From Aquila chrysaetos chrysaetos (taxonomy: Eukaryota > Chordata > Aves > Accipitriformes > Accipitridae), in the NCBI RefSeq assembly GCF_900496995.4, contig NC_044013.1, positions 43,165,554 to 43,229,553 on the forward strand: a stretch of 64,000 bases of DNA, read 5' to 3'. The notes under the pieces were generated by a model. That model was not told the origin of the DNA, searched no databases, and saw nothing but the letters and a program-made list of their open reading frames with translations. Shown in pieces: positions 46,190-59,002 of the stretch; the first letter of the stretch is position 1; each line of letters opens with the position of its first letter. The translations under genes were made by a program, and so were the position numbers.

Positions 46190-46800
46190 TGGCTGCAAAG
46201 CCTCCTCGGGAAATACCGGCACCCCGACCCGGCTGGGATCCCGCGCGGAATCACCATCCGCACACAGAGAGCCCGTCAGCTGATGCCGGACTGCCTGGTC
46301 CCCGCAAGCCGAACGGTGCCGTGGGTGCCTGGGCAGATCGGCCCACGCGGCGTGTGCCGTCGCGCACGTGCACGTGGGCCGGGGTGAGTCCCGGGGTTAA
46401 TTCTGCAAGAAAAGGTGTCCTTCAGGCTTCGGCTCTGTGATGAAATCCCTGACACAAGCCGGGCCCCCCGCGAGCCCCCCTCAGCCCCTCTCCCCTTCCC
46501 ACACCCTGGATCACTGTTTTTGCCCGCTTCCCAGCCAGGCTGCAGGGCTGGGCGACCGGAACGTGCCGGTGGGTGCCTGCGCCTTCCCCACGTCCTTCTT
46601 CCCCCGCAGGCTCCGGCCCCAGCTGAATTTGACAGAAGCCCAGAGATGGTCGCACCTCTGCAAGTGGCATCGAGGAGCAGCCAAGAGGCTGCGGCGGGCA
46701 GCCTGCGGCTCCGAGAGGGGAGAAAGGTGGGGGGCGAACGGCCGCCCCGGAGCGGACCGAAAAACCCGGTGCTCGCAGCACCGCGGCTGCTTTCTTTCAA
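46190..46800. promoter_or_regulatory. CpG island
   Basis: CG-rich interval with open frames of 119-177 codons on both strands in different phases, a composition effect. No domain was recognised. It is bounded on the right by a sharp drop to AT-rich DNA, a common picture for a developmental promoter or enhancer island. Confidence 0.45.
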
Positions 46801-47240
46801 TTCCCCCACTTATTAAAGAAATCTCGTGATTATTTTTTGAAGCCTGACTCATGTTTTTTAAACGCCTGGCACCATCAGTGCCAAGGAGCAAATATTATGG
46901 GAAAGGCATTGATTCCTCAGAGATTTATTTTCTTTTATTTTAAATGATTGCCCTTGATGCCCTTTTACCTGAGCAGAAGTGTAGGGCTCCTTTAGAAACA
47001 ATATCTTGCTAATTGTACCAGAGTCATTTTGCTGCATAAAGCATCTTATTTCATAATGATGTGAGTGGTGCAGTGTAATGAATGCCTGCCTGGGGAAATT
47101 AAAGTAATCAATTGCTAAGGCCAACACATTTTAGAACAAGTACAGAAAAAAAAGTGAAGATAAGGGCTTTTAAGCCACGGGGTGGAAAATACGCACATAA
47201 TTCTCTGATCAGTTTTAAAATGTGAACAAATGTAATTTCT
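46801..47240. other. candidate conserved noncoding element
   Basis: An AT-rich, non-repetitive block with TAAT-core and POU-like motifs and a 6-bp inverted repeat, TGGCAC-CATCA-GTGCCA, at 46867-46883. No open frame of interest. Judged from appearance only. Confidence 0.35.
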
Positions 47241-48123
47241 TCATCAGCTATGGAAATAAAAAAAAAGGGCTATGTGGAGCGGGGACTTCACCCTCTGCTG
47301 AAAACTGTCTATTGCAAGAAACCACGAAAGCCTTTTCTACCAGAAATCCCGGCCCCGCTAAACCACAGCAGCCCTGCACAGAGCTGACGGGGCCGTGCCT
47401 GCCCAGCTCCGGCCACCCCCCCGCTGCCCAGCGCCAGACTTCCCTTAAATATTAAGCAAATCATCCCACAGGAGGGAATGTTGCCACTTGCTCATCTGTG
47501 AGGTTTAATTAATGTTTGCAAAACACTTGCAAGATGAAAATCTACTCCAGAAGCGCTAAGCATTATATTACAGCCACCTCACTGGGGTACTTCAATGTAA
47601 TTTGCTTAAATCACGCCTGTAGAGCACTTTGAGCTCTCGGGGTAAGGGGTGCCAGGGCAGCGCACGGTGCCAGCGTCCCCGCAGACCCGGCGGCCCATCG
47701 CGCCGTGGCCCCTCGCCGGTGCTGAGCCGCGGCTCTGCCGTGGGGCGGGCGCAGCGGCCGCGGCCCCGCGTCGGCGTGAGTCGGGACGTGCCCGCTCCTG
47801 CACGAGGGCTGACGGGCCGGCACCGGTACTTCGGCTCTTCCTAATGAGCACTTACCAGTTCTCCTTTGTGAAATGATTTTCATCGTAACCACGCCGGACA
47901 ACTTGAACACAGCAGATGTTTTCATGAAGGCGTGGGACATCCATAAAAGACCATGCCACAGATAACACAGGGAATACATCATGTTTATTACTTGTTACGT
48001 CAAATTGAATTGGAGCGATGATCTGATGCTGAAAGGCAGTCGGAAATGAGTGGGGAACTGCAGTTGTACAGATTGGTAAACGTAAGTCGTAGCGGCATCC
48101 CTGACCCACCGCTCCCCGGCTTT
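47241..48123. other. CpG patch 47640-47850 flanked by AT-rich DNA
   Basis: A compact CG-rich patch (47640-47850) lies between AT-rich blocks. The region 47860-48040 is non-repetitive and could be conserved. A 116-codon minus-strand open frame covers 47852-48202, with no recognised domain. Confidence 0.4.
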
Positions 48124-48201
48124 TGTTGGGGAATTTATACGGTACCCACACAAACCTCTCTTTTAATTCGCCTCGAGGGGTACCACATAAATTCCCCAAC
48201 A
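48124..48201 (-). ncRNA. 24-bp-stem hairpin, possible structured RNA
   Basis: Arms at 48124-48147 and 48178-48201 pair over 24 positions around a 30-base loop. On the plus strand two adjacent pairs are A-C mismatches. On the minus strand the same positions become U-G and G-U pairs, so a minus-strand transcript would have an uninterrupted stem. The ends read TGTTGGGG and CCCCAACA. It could be a pre-microRNA-like hairpin or the remnant of a terminal-inverted-repeat element. No expression evidence is available. Confidence 0.4.
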
Positions 48202-50430
48202 CTCTCCTGGTCCCTGGCTCTCTTCCTAAGCTGACTCACTTCACCACCACTTCTAGACAAGGACGGGACTGTCTACAGTACTTTGAAAAGCAGAAAATGT
48301 GCAGGCTTTTTAGCCTTTCTTTTGTAAAACTCGATCCCAGCCCAAACCTTCATCTTCATCTAATCCAAAAGAAGGGTAGCCATCCTCATACCAAAAAAGA
48401 CCAACACCTCCCACCCCCGCCAGCCACATGAGCACCAAAACTGTTTCAGATCTGGCAACAAAGGAAGTTTTTCAGCCCTCCTGTTCCTAAAACTGATTTC
48501 CAGTCCCTGCATGTAAACTCGGCTTAGCCTGAACTGCAGTCCGCTCCTGCCCGTCCCCAGGCTGGCTCCCACCCACCGGCCCCACGCCGAGGGGGCTGCC
48601 TCCCTCCCCACGCAACACCCTCCGGCTGGGGATGCTCTGACCCTCGGCAGTATTGCTCCCCCCATCCAAACCCTCCACAGCGTTTACGTGTCCCTCGTGT
48701 TCCCTGTTCTTCCTTTCACAAAGTCACTTTGTCATTTACTCTTGGTGACAGGTCACCCACAACCCAAGCACCAGGCTGCAGCAGTGATTTATTACTGCTG
48801 GACCTGTTCAGCTCTATAAAAAGAGCCATTTCTGCTTTTTTGGCTAGCACTGACAATTACAGATAGTTGACCATTTTTCTTACGAGCTTCAGCTTGCGGC
48901 TTTTTCATTCCCAGGCAGCTCTAGAAGTTAACAAAATGCAGGTGGGCTTCTAGGTCTGGAGAGAAAGCTTCTTTTCTTCGTCTGGCACGGCCTCAGCTGC
49001 AGACCTCTGGAGATGGGGAAGAATCCTACCAGCTGCTGGCCCGTTTCTCAGCTGTAGGGATACACCTATTCCTAAGCACTGTTTTAAGTAATTGGCATTC
49101 TGCTTGCCTGTTTACAGGTAGTAAGGACAGGAGGGCTTTGGTTGCTGCTCTCAGAAAACTTAGTTCACGTTCCTCGAGCAAGAAGCCGACCGGCACCTGC
49201 AGGTTTGGCTCATCGTAACAGTAACACAGTTTGCATGAAAGTCGTTTCTGAACAGCGAAGGACAGATTGCTTTATAAAAAAACCCAACACCAAAAGCTAA
49301 TTAAGACTATATTAAATTATTAGATTGTGGCATCTGGCTGTCCAAGTCCTGAGATTGCAAATGTTTTTTCTAATGCTTTAAGCTTTGTTTCGAGCTTGTT
49401 TAAATTCATTACAGGATGCCCTTTCGGACAAAGTTTAGTTGGCTTAAGATGTAGTATTATTCTTCTAGGTTTTGGCAGCTCTTGGTGCTCTGCTTGTAAC
49501 CAAACTTTTACCCACAAGAGTTATCTCAAGCACACCTCCTGAAGAGCCCCCATGGCGAATGCAGCCCCAGACCGGCCAGCACGTCCCTCTCCGCTTCTCA
49601 GGTTGTAAAACATCAACAGAAAGCGTTACATATACTTTTTTTCACTTTTAACTTTTTGACAGAAACTCTTCATGCGTTCAAATCAACCTGACAACTTGGC
49701 TCTGCATTTCTTTTGAGTGAACGAATTAATTGGAAAATTTTGCTCTCGAGAAGCGGATCCTCGCTGCAGAGCAGGGCGGGTTGCTCTGGGGTGATGCCTG
49801 GTGCCACCAGATCCCCCTCCAGGCCAGGGGCTCGTCCCCTCCTTCGCCCCCCAGCAGACGAGCAGTGGGTTTCTGGCTATTTGGTCTTGTAAAACACCTT
49901 TCAAAGACACATTCCAGCCTGCCAGGCTAACGGCGAAACCTGCGTGCTCAAGCCCACTCTGCGTGTTGCTCCACAGGCTGGACTCTTGCAGTCATCTCCT
50001 TGTGGTTTAAACTTTAACACACGAGATCTAAAAGCTCTTCCCCTGCTTAGTCCCCAGAATAATTTGTACCAGGGTTCTTACCAGAGGGAAAAAAGACTGT
50101 TAACAATTTCACGCAACTCAACACACAATGCACTGGCTATATCTGCAGCCTATTCTATTCAATTCTGCTTCCTCATTAAAAAAACCAACCCAACCATTGA
50201 TTACATCCCGCTGGCTTTAATAAGCTCTGTGACTATTGTTCTCGCCCACAGCAGCTGTAGCTGCCCCTTAAAATGGTCTTGACTTCTCGCACTGGCTGCG
50301 TGGCTATTGTGTTACTGCTCAACCCCCTTTCCTCCACACGCAGCTAATAAATAAGCACTTTTCGTGTGGTTTTGTGCCCTGGTGTTTCGGGTTTCCAGCA
50401 TCGCGGCAAGATTGAGAGAAGTTCACGATG
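48202..50430. other. no gene seen
   Basis: Mixed sequence, C-rich at 48540-48680, AT-rich at 48700-49540. No repeats recognised. The end of a short plus-strand open frame near 49490-49539 resembles half a zinc finger by chance (see rejected items). Confidence 0.4.
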
Positions 50431-51135
50431 AAGAAGTGAGGAGCGGGGGGGTCATTGCTATTAGTATTAGCATCCTCCAAGTGCCTGGCAGTGCGAGGCG
50501 GGGGACACGGCCCAGGGGTTGCAGCCAAAATGCAGGCAGCTGGAGAGCAGAATGATTATTCCCACTTTTAGAGCCAGGGAGCTAAAACAAAGAGGCATTA
50601 CATGATTTGTTCAAGGTCACCCCTGGGGAACCTGACGAAACGCCAGCACCGTGCCCAGAAAAAGCCCGGCGGCAGGTTCGCCTGCCCCCCCCCCTCGGCT
50701 GGGTCAGGCTGCCACCACCCTGGGAACTGGGAAGAGGGAACTGGGAAGAGGGAGACCCAAGCTCGGCATCACTGGCTCTGCTGCAGGAGGGGCCGGACGC
50801 TGCGTGCTCCGCTGTTCCCAGCGCTGACGGACGACGACCGCAGCCTGGCCGTGCTGCGCTGGCTGGGGGTGCAGAGCACGGCCCCGTGTTTGGGCCGTGC
50901 AACACGAGCACAGTCTCCCACCTGGAACCAGCCCTGAAACCATCGGAGAGGAGGTCCTGTGGTCCCCATTGCACTTCAGGCGCAGGGGCTGCGGCCCCGA
51001 GTCGGGACGCGAGGAGATCGAACGCTCGCTGGGGTGCCCAGGCGGGACCCCAGGCGGGAGGGGAGCTGCTGCCTCCCGCTGCGGGGCCACGCTGCCCGGC
51101 ACCGCGCTCCTCGAGGCGGCAAGGAGAAAGCAGAT
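50431..51135. promoter_or_regulatory. GC-rich, CpG-containing interval
   Basis: GC-rich DNA with open frames up to 192 codons on both strands, no recognised domain and no clear splice structure. It includes a perfect 14-bp tandem repeat at 50722-50749. Confidence 0.35.
50722..50753. repeat. 14-bp tandem repeat, 2.3 copies
   Basis: GGGAACTGGGAAGA is repeated exactly twice, followed by the first four bases of a third copy. Confidence 0.95.
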
Positions 51136-53699
51136 TGCACCGTGAGAAATACAATATAAATGCTTTTCCTCTGGAAAATTACTAAGAAAAAGTTTGTTCC
51201 TCATCTGCAATTTAACTTTGTATTTCAATCTTTAGTCTACAGCTTTTAGTTATGTTTGTGGCCAGCTCAAAAAATGGAAATAGCTTAACTTTTCAGCCAT
51301 GAAGATAATATATTCACAAAGCAGAGATTAGAAGTTTAGGGATTCATTCTCAATTCTCCTTGATTTGATATGGGGAAAGAACCTGAAAGAAAAAAGAGAC
51401 CTTTTCGAACTCCTTCACTTGTTAGAGACATTCAAGGAGCTTCACATCCTTGTCTTTTTCTGAGGACTTGTAGATATTTATAGTTACTTCAGATTCAGCC
51501 TCATCGCAGGCACGTACCCCTAGCTAATTCCTGCTCATCAGGTTTTCTAAAAATGAGGGTTTTTTTCCTTCCCCTCTCACTGAGGGACGAAGGCTATTTG
51601 AAGCCATTCCATCTCATGAGGCTGTTCCCTTGCCCCGCAGTCATCAGCCCTCGCAGTGTTTGGGAAGCTGCTCTGGGAGCAGATAGCTGGACACCCGCCA
51701 GCCCCGGCCGCGGGATCCATCCTGCCCATGCCCCCGTTGCTGCTGGAGTAGCCATGCGCAGGAGAGCCGCGCTCAGCACCGCGGGGGGCAAGCCTGGCAC
51801 AGACCCCGTCAGCGGGGGATGGACATGATCCCCCAACCACGACAGCGCTTGCTGGTTCATGCCCCGCAAACGCTGAACCAAGAAACGATTCCCTGACAGG
51901 CTTTCCCATTAGGTATGTATACATACATGGGGGGGGGACGTCAGGCAGACACGGACCGGCCCTGAGCCCCGTCCAAGTGCACAAAGAGCCCATTGCTTTG
52001 TCTCAATACTGCTATTATTTTTTGTATCTCCATATGCATACACATATATAAGCAGCTGTGACTTTCCCACAGGAGTTGCAGCTGATGCAAATTCAACAAA
52101 CTTTAAAAGGGGGAGTATTTTGCCTCAGATGCCTCAAATCAGTAAGAGAAAATAAAAAACAAACAAAACCCAGCAAATCGACCTGGGAAGGAGAAAGCTC
52201 AACAGTTTTGCCACCTCACCTCCACACGGCACTCAGCAGCCACAGCCATTCACTGCCCTTGGGGTGAACACCTAGCACAGGAACCGGGGCGGGGAAAATT
52301 CCCCAAGTATCAGCCACAAAAGGAATTTGAAAGATTAAAAAGGGGCAACATCAACTGTCACAGAGACTCTGAACTGTCCTGAGCTGGATGTTTTTTATCA
52401 GTATCCAGTCTGAGAAAGGGCTATTTTATGACATCTCCCATGCTGCAATAATCCCTTAGGAAAAGCACCTAGGACTTGGGCACATGGACAATGGTGTTTT
52501 TCATCGTCGGCCTGCCCGGTCTTCCCAGCTTTGTCAGTCCCAGGCTGGAGCCCAGCTCACGCCACTGCTCCATCCCTTTCGATGGACCTCACCCCTTGGT
52601 GTATTCCTGCCCACCCTTGCACGCCTGGTCCCCGCCGCAGCCTGTGCCAGGCAGTTGCACGAGCTGCCGGGGTTACTAACAAGAACATTTCGCCTTCCTC
52701 GGGAGAGCCCAGCCCGCAGAGCTGGCCCACCACGCGGGAGCCTCCCCGGGTCTGCAGCCCCCTCGCATCCTTCCTGCTGCCGTGGGCAGGAGCATGGGTC
52801 TGCACCAAGAGCATCGTTCACCTCCTGCAAGGGAGTTTTCTTTTAGTTTGCCTTCGTGGTGACTCATTTTACCTTTAATATGTTTTGGCAGGACTGAGGT
52901 ATTTATTTTAGCGAAGTAGTGAAAATAGTTTTGAGCATGTTAGCAGCCTATGCAATTCCTGTCAAGTCACTGCTGTTTTAATGCAGTGGCTTGGATTGAC
53001 CTGACTTAGCTCTAAGCATACACAATCAATCAAGATCAAACTTTACACCGTATACAATTTCCTCATTTTTAATAACTTGCACAGTGAAATATTTTGCCAG
53101 TTCTGACATGTCACAGGCTCACATTGAAAGGCGCTGGCTTGTTTAGCCTTCTCTAATCCATTACAACATTTTCATTTTACTCTTCTCCTCGCAGAAGTCA
53201 AGTGGACATGTAAGAGCTCGGAATGGATTTTGATAACATATGACAACGGTGTGTGGTTTTTAAGGTACAACACCTCTGACTGCAGAAAACTCCTGAAGTA
53301 CAGCCCAATGGTCTCTGTTTCTTTCATTTTTTATTTCCCATGGGGTTTAAAATTCCCATTACCTGTCCCACCTAGTCACCTGAGCATTGATTTCCTGTTC
53401 AGATACAGATCTAGTCTGAATGTTCATAAAAAAATACACGTTCTTGTTTAGTTACTCATACATTGCTGTTCACTTCCAAGGAGACCAAATTCTGCAAAGT
53501 CACTGGCAGAATGACTTTGGCAGTCATCTCCATGACCAGCATCATGCCAATAAAAGGTTTTATGGGAACACAATTGTATTAAAGGCTAAAATACCACCAG
53601 TCCAGGTTTTAAGAGCTGCATTTGATTCTTTAACCAGGTACATTTTCCTTCCACTAGAGCTTTACAGCCTACATACTACATTACTTCTCAAATCTGTTT
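51136..53699. other. no gene seen
   Basis: AT-rich 51140-51550, GC-rich 51640-51960 and 52500-52800, then AT-rich again to 53700. A C-rich/G-rich homopolymer lies near 51930. Open frames in the GC-rich parts are unsupported. Confidence 0.4.
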
Positions 53700-54060
53700 T
53701 TAATTGAAGTTGGTTTTGTAATGGAGCTACATGTGCATTATTTGATAAATGTGAATTGTAGTAAATACCCTTAAGCCAACTATTTAAAAGTAGAGAGCAA
53801 GGTTTATAAATGTGCTTCATAAATAGCAGTATTTTCTAATTTCATAGAACAACAAGAACAAATCACCAGCTTCTTTCAGAGATAGATTAGTTCCCTGTAG
53901 ACAATACATTGATCCTAACAGATTTCCATCTATTTTCAGGACTTTGAAAGAACAGCTATTACCATTCAATTATAATGCTTCATTAAACAACTTAAACCCT
54001 ACATATTGCATGCTTTTAGTTAAAAAAATGTTCAGTAACCTTGTTTATGACATGTGGTGT
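53700..54060. other. candidate conserved noncoding element
   Basis: Non-repetitive AT-rich block lacking long open frames, ending sharply at a GC-rich patch (54080-54390). Confidence 0.3.
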
Positions 54061-57000
54061 TTGTTCAGAGAAATCTGGCAGAACAAGCGTGCGGCCACAC
54101 AGCATCGCTACAGCCCTGCGCTGCTGGGAAAATCCCGAGGGGAGATTTGCCGCAGCCCGTGTCCCTGGGCAGCCAGCGTCCGTCCTCGCCCGGCTCTCGG
54201 GGCACGGCGTGCCTCGCTGCGGGGAGAGACGGGGGCATCTGCAGGTGACACCACACTGTCCCCCGTGCAACTGCCTAACTGGAGCTGACCGGGGGAAAAA
54301 CCCCAACCGCTGCCCATCGCTGCCCGCTGCCTCCTGGCGCTGGAGCAGCCAGAGCACCAGGCTGCCCAACGGGAGCTGCAGACTACCTCAGAACATGACG
54401 TTTGTTAGGTGCTTCACCAGGAAAATATAAATATCCTTCCTCTGCTGGCGGGCAGGCAGCCTCTGACATTACCGCTGACCGCCACGAGCGCTGGACTCCT
54501 GCAGATCTCAGGGTGACACTGAATTTTACTACGAAACGCGAGGCACTGTGTAAAACTTAATTGCCCCTGTGTGTTGTAAAAGCCAGGGACTGATCTTCAG
54601 TCGGTGTCAGCAGCACAGCTCAGCGACGTCTCTCTGCCCTGGCTCCCAGTCAGACAAAAAGACAATGGTAACATTTAATTTCCCCCTTTCTCCCCCTCTC
54701 CCCCCAGCCCATCTCTGGTGTATCTCACCATTATCCATCTGCTCCTCGGGGAGAAGGCTTTGCTGCTTGGTGGGGACCTGCTGCCGCCACCCGCGATGCT
54801 CAAGATTTTACCTGAAATCACAAAGGAAAATTGAGAGAGAGAACAAGTGAACCAGTGAGTTCTGAATCCGACTCCACAGCCTTAACTGAAGGTCACCCCA
54901 CACCTCTGTTTAGGGGTTATTAGTTTTCATATTTGTATAGTCCTTCACGAGCGTTACAAGTGATGAGCAATGACAGCTCATGTATATATGTCTGCATACA
55001 CACACACGCATATATATACATACACCCCCTTATATCTGAACACCGTGCCAAAGAAATTGTGTTTCACATCATTTCTAGTGTCATCTTTAATTAATTTGCA
55101 TCTCTCTTCTCATTATGGCTCATCCCTCATTTATAAGGTGTCCTTCAACCAGGACACTGGGAGAAGGCCGAGAAGTGAAAAACAGCAAGGAATAATCTAA
55201 AGGTAGAGTCTAGGAAAGCCTTTCAGACAGTTGCACCTCTCGCTTAACACTCCCATCCCCACATCGCTTCTTCCCACGTACGATTTCTTCTTTAGCGAAT
55301 TAGCTTTCCCCAGAACTGATTCATTGCATCCCAATGGCCATAGATTCCCTCTCACATCTTATTAATCAAAGAATAAAGGAGTGAATGCACATGTCTTTGA
55401 GAATAACAATGGGGCATTTGACAGCTAAATGGAGCCACAATATGCAGAAATATAAACATCCACGTGCAATTTATCCACTTTCTCCCACCCGTCCCCCCCA
55501 GCGCGACGTGTCTGGGTGACTCCACGTCTGAAGGTTAAGTGTGTCCTTTACCGTTCACAGTTCAGGCACCAGAACCAAAGTGGCAATAAAACGGCTGCAA
55601 GGGAAGGTCCCCAGCACTGCGGTCCCTCGGCGCTCGCCGCACAAAGACCAACTGTTCTCTCGGATTACCGGAGTATACCCTCTGCCATCACAGTGTAAAT
55701 CACAGCCACAACTTGCTACAATATCGCTATTAAAAAGTCTGAAAACATCATAAACAGAACTCATGTGGGGAGATATTTCATCTTGAGGTTTGGTGACAAG
55801 GTCAGCAGCACTTAAACGTGTCCTTCAGCTTGAGCTCGGCCCTTTCTGCACAACCTATTTTAAGACCTGCATAATACCGACCTCCGTACCCCATTTGCGC
55901 GCCCTTGAAATGCCGCCAGGAGACCTGCCGGGTTTGTGTCTCACCTTGAAATCCCACTTTGTAATACAGCTGATACGTCGGCAGGAGAGGCCGGCCTTCT
56001 GCTGTGCTACCGGGAGCTCATTGGCAATCTTTGACCCTGTGCCAAATCCAAGCCGATTTCTTTTCTGTAGAACATCCTATAATGGGTCATCATCTGGAAA
56101 TCCCACAGAAGGATACAGCTGACCTGGGCATCCGTCCTTGAAGTCTGCAGTCCAGGTGACAGCTCCTGTAACACATTAGAAGTATATTTTAAAACAAGGT
56201 CAGTCACCGTGCTATACCACACCTAGTACGTAAATGGAAAATCAATGTGTATAAAGCTGCTTGTCTTCCCTCAACTGTAGCATCTTAAAAACCCGGCACC
56301 ACCACCAATTATTGACAAGGATATCTCACTTTGGTTAGAAAACGGTTTTCCACACCAAACAGATGCGTACCGCAGAGAAACCACACCTCAGCAGAGGTAG
56401 TCCAAGATACTAGAGAGACAGGGAAGACCAAGAGAGACAGCGTTTGCTCTCCAACGTCAGGGAGCCTCTGCTTGGCGGAGGCTGAGGAGCAGAGCCCTGG
56501 GAGCTCCCCCTGCGCAGGGACCTCAGCTGGGGGCCGCGGGGCAGGGGGCTGCCCCTGCTGCGGCAGGAAAAGCGCTTTACAGCCGGTGCTTCTTAGTTCT
56601 TCTAGCGCACATGGCAAATAAGAATAATTATATATAAAATCATAGGACTCAGGCTAGCTAATCATCAAAGGGAAAAAACAGAACAATGTACAACATTTCC
56701 CAAGATTGCCGAAAGCCTTTTAACAGCAGTGATCAGCTTCTAATTAAACCCAACTCCAAGCGCTTTTGCTGAAACGGAGCCAGTAACAGAAATCTAATAG
56801 GACGTTGTTTGTCGAAACCGTGCGAGTAAACAGTTTGGATCCCGTTACAAAGACTGCCTTTTGCCGACTGGCAGAAACATCGCTTTCTGACTAAGATGTG
56901 TATTCACAGTGAACTGAATATGGAATTGGCTTGTGCCACATTTCTTTTTTTCCCCCATATATATTTTTGCAATATATGAAATAAACCTACACCAACAGGA

Positions 57001-58089
57001 GACCTTCCAAGAGGACCAGTTGAAAAGAATATCCTCCTTTTTTGTTCAAAATCTCTTCTGTGTCTTGTTGGTCAAAAAGGCATTTTGCAATTAAAATTTT
57101 CATCAGAAATGGAACATTCTTTCCAGCTTTGCAGATGGCGAGAAGAAAAAAATGTTATCACTCGGTAGCATAGGTGGTTGCTCAGAAAACAAGCGCCTGC
57201 CTTTAACCATGTAGGAAGCCTGAGTGTGTGATTGTACAACATGGAAACAGTTTGTTCTTTGCCTAATACAAAATTAAACATTATGAAATTCACTGAGCGA
57301 TATATTTTGTCCCATGAGAGATTAGCTTCAGAAATACAGAGGCAGAAAAATACTCATCTTTCATTATCATGCTAGTTTTTAAACAGCTGGGAAATACTGC
57401 TTCTTCCCTCAAATGAGCAGACCAGATGAAAACAATGTTCTACCTCTGCCTCCCCCCAACAACATTTTTCCCTTTTCCCAGGGAGATTTTCCATTTCAAT
57501 TAAATTTCCTCTTTATTACCACCCTCCTTTTAAAAAAAAAAAATAATTTTTCTGGCACATATTTTCATGCTATTAAACTTTTTTTTTTCCTTACACATCT
57601 ATTTTTCATTTTCTTTTATTGCCAAGAGCAACAACATGTATCCATGTGCATGTGCTGGGGGAAGGAGGGATGAGGAAAGGAGAAGAAAGAGATAAGAAAA
57701 GAATAAAAAGAGGGAAAAGGTGGGAAAAATCATCTAATACAGAACAACTGCTGGTAAGACCAGCTAAACTGCTTGACAAGTCACTTTCATGAAAACAAAA
57801 AGTTTTCCTATTTTGCTGGGAACAGAGGTTAAGCCCCTGGTCCCTTCTCCTCCCTGACTGTGCCCCAAGTGTAAGAGGGAGTTAATCCCTTGCTGCTCAT
57901 TAAAGCCACTGCTCTGCGTTAAGAACTTTTTCACAGAGAACAAAACAAGCAGAAACAAGTAATTTCTGGTTTCTAAGCCATGCTCAAGCTACTTTTTTAC
58001 TGACAGCTCTTCCCATGCCGTACTGAGAAAGGGGAGAAGCCCGCTGGTAACGGCACGCTGGGTCTGCAAGCTCCCAGGGGTCAAGAGCC
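54061..58089. other. no gene seen
   Basis: A GC-rich patch at 54080-54390 precedes mostly AT-rich DNA. A short CA/TA microsatellite lies at 54980-55030. A bipartite 26-bp motif is duplicated at 55948-55973 and 56097-56122 (see findings). Polypyrimidine and A-rich stretches occur at 57440-57720. No exon is supported. Confidence 0.4.
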
Positions 58090-58530
58090 TTACACTATAG
58101 GAGGCTATGGTAAAGGGACACTCTGATTTATGTATTTCACTGATATATTTCAATGCTTGCATTTGTATTTACAATCCAATGAAAAATTTATGACTGTTAA
58201 ACTAATCCTGTATGTCATAATTAAACACAAACAATCATTTCCAAATAACTGTTTACCACATTGCATATTCAATAGTGCAATTAATCTCAATGACTCTTTC
58301 TCCTTGTAAATAAATATAGGCGGGAACATATTCTGCCATAATGCACTTGTAACTGCATCCAGTGGAAGATGAAGAGTCAATCTGACATTTCAAGAGAGAG
58401 TGGTTACCTGCTTAATAAATAGATTGGAAACCTGTCATTTTCAAACGGATGCCTTGCTCTCCTGCTAACTATTTGTTCTGAGGAAAGCCTCCCAGAGAGA
58501 TTTATAGGACAAGTGCTGTTTAAACATTAA
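58090..58530. other. candidate conserved noncoding element
   Basis: AT-rich and non-repetitive, containing CCAATGA, ATAATTAAA, TGCAATTAATC and AATAAATA-type motifs typical of HOX/TALE-bound enhancers. No open frame of note. The call is by appearance only. Confidence 0.4.
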
Positions 58531-58554
58531 TCTCAATGCAGAGAAAGAGGGAAG

Positions 58555-58815
58555 CGGGCTGCTCTCAGAGTTCTGCCAAGGGATCCGAGACCCGAGGGGG
58601 GACACGCGCCGGCCGGCCCCCAGACCTGCCGCCAGCGGTGGCTCCGCGGCCAGAACGCGCAGGATGGCGAGCGGCGGGGCAGCCGGGGCTCCGGGAGAGC
58701 CCAGCGTCCGTCCGCAGGGACCCCCTCGCCTGCGACCAGCTCTGACGACGAGCGGGCGAGGGGACGTGCTGGGAAAGCTCCAGCGAGAACCGAGAACCGG
58801 CAGCAGAAAGAGGCC
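58555..58815. promoter_or_regulatory. CpG island
   Basis: Compact CG-rich interval (GCGCCGGCCGGCC, GGCGAGCGGCGGGG) beginning right after the AT-rich block. Open frames run on both strands without recognisable products. Confidence 0.45.
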
Positions 58816-58931
58816 GCGGCGTAATGAGGATTAACTCCTGCCAACGGACCTGTCTCTGGGCGGACCTGTCCTCACCAGCCCAGGTGGGATTCTGCTGGCA
58901 GAGCCTGGGATCACCAGCGAGGAACAGCCTC

Positions 58932-59002
58932 GCTGCTGGTGCAAACCGGGGTGCTGCCGGTGCAAACCGGGGCGCTGCTGGTGCAAACTGGGGTGCTGCT
59001 GG
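58932..59002. repeat. 21-bp minisatellite, 3.4 copies
   Basis: Units at 58932-58952, 58953-58973 and 58974-58994, plus eight bases of a fourth, follow the pattern GCTGCTGGTGCAAACCGGGGT with one or two changes each. Because 21 is divisible by three, every frame shows a seven-residue repeat, which is not evidence of coding. Confidence 0.95.

Noticed and set aside
49486-49539. C-x2-C...F...L..H string resembling a C2H2 zinc finger
   Set aside because: Only half a finger is present and a stop codon follows directly. There is no second histidine and no neighbouring fingers, so chance is the best explanation.
50582-51228. Open frames of 174-192 codons on both strands
   Set aside because: They overlap in several frames within GC-rich DNA, have low-complexity proline/alanine/glycine/arginine content and no domain.
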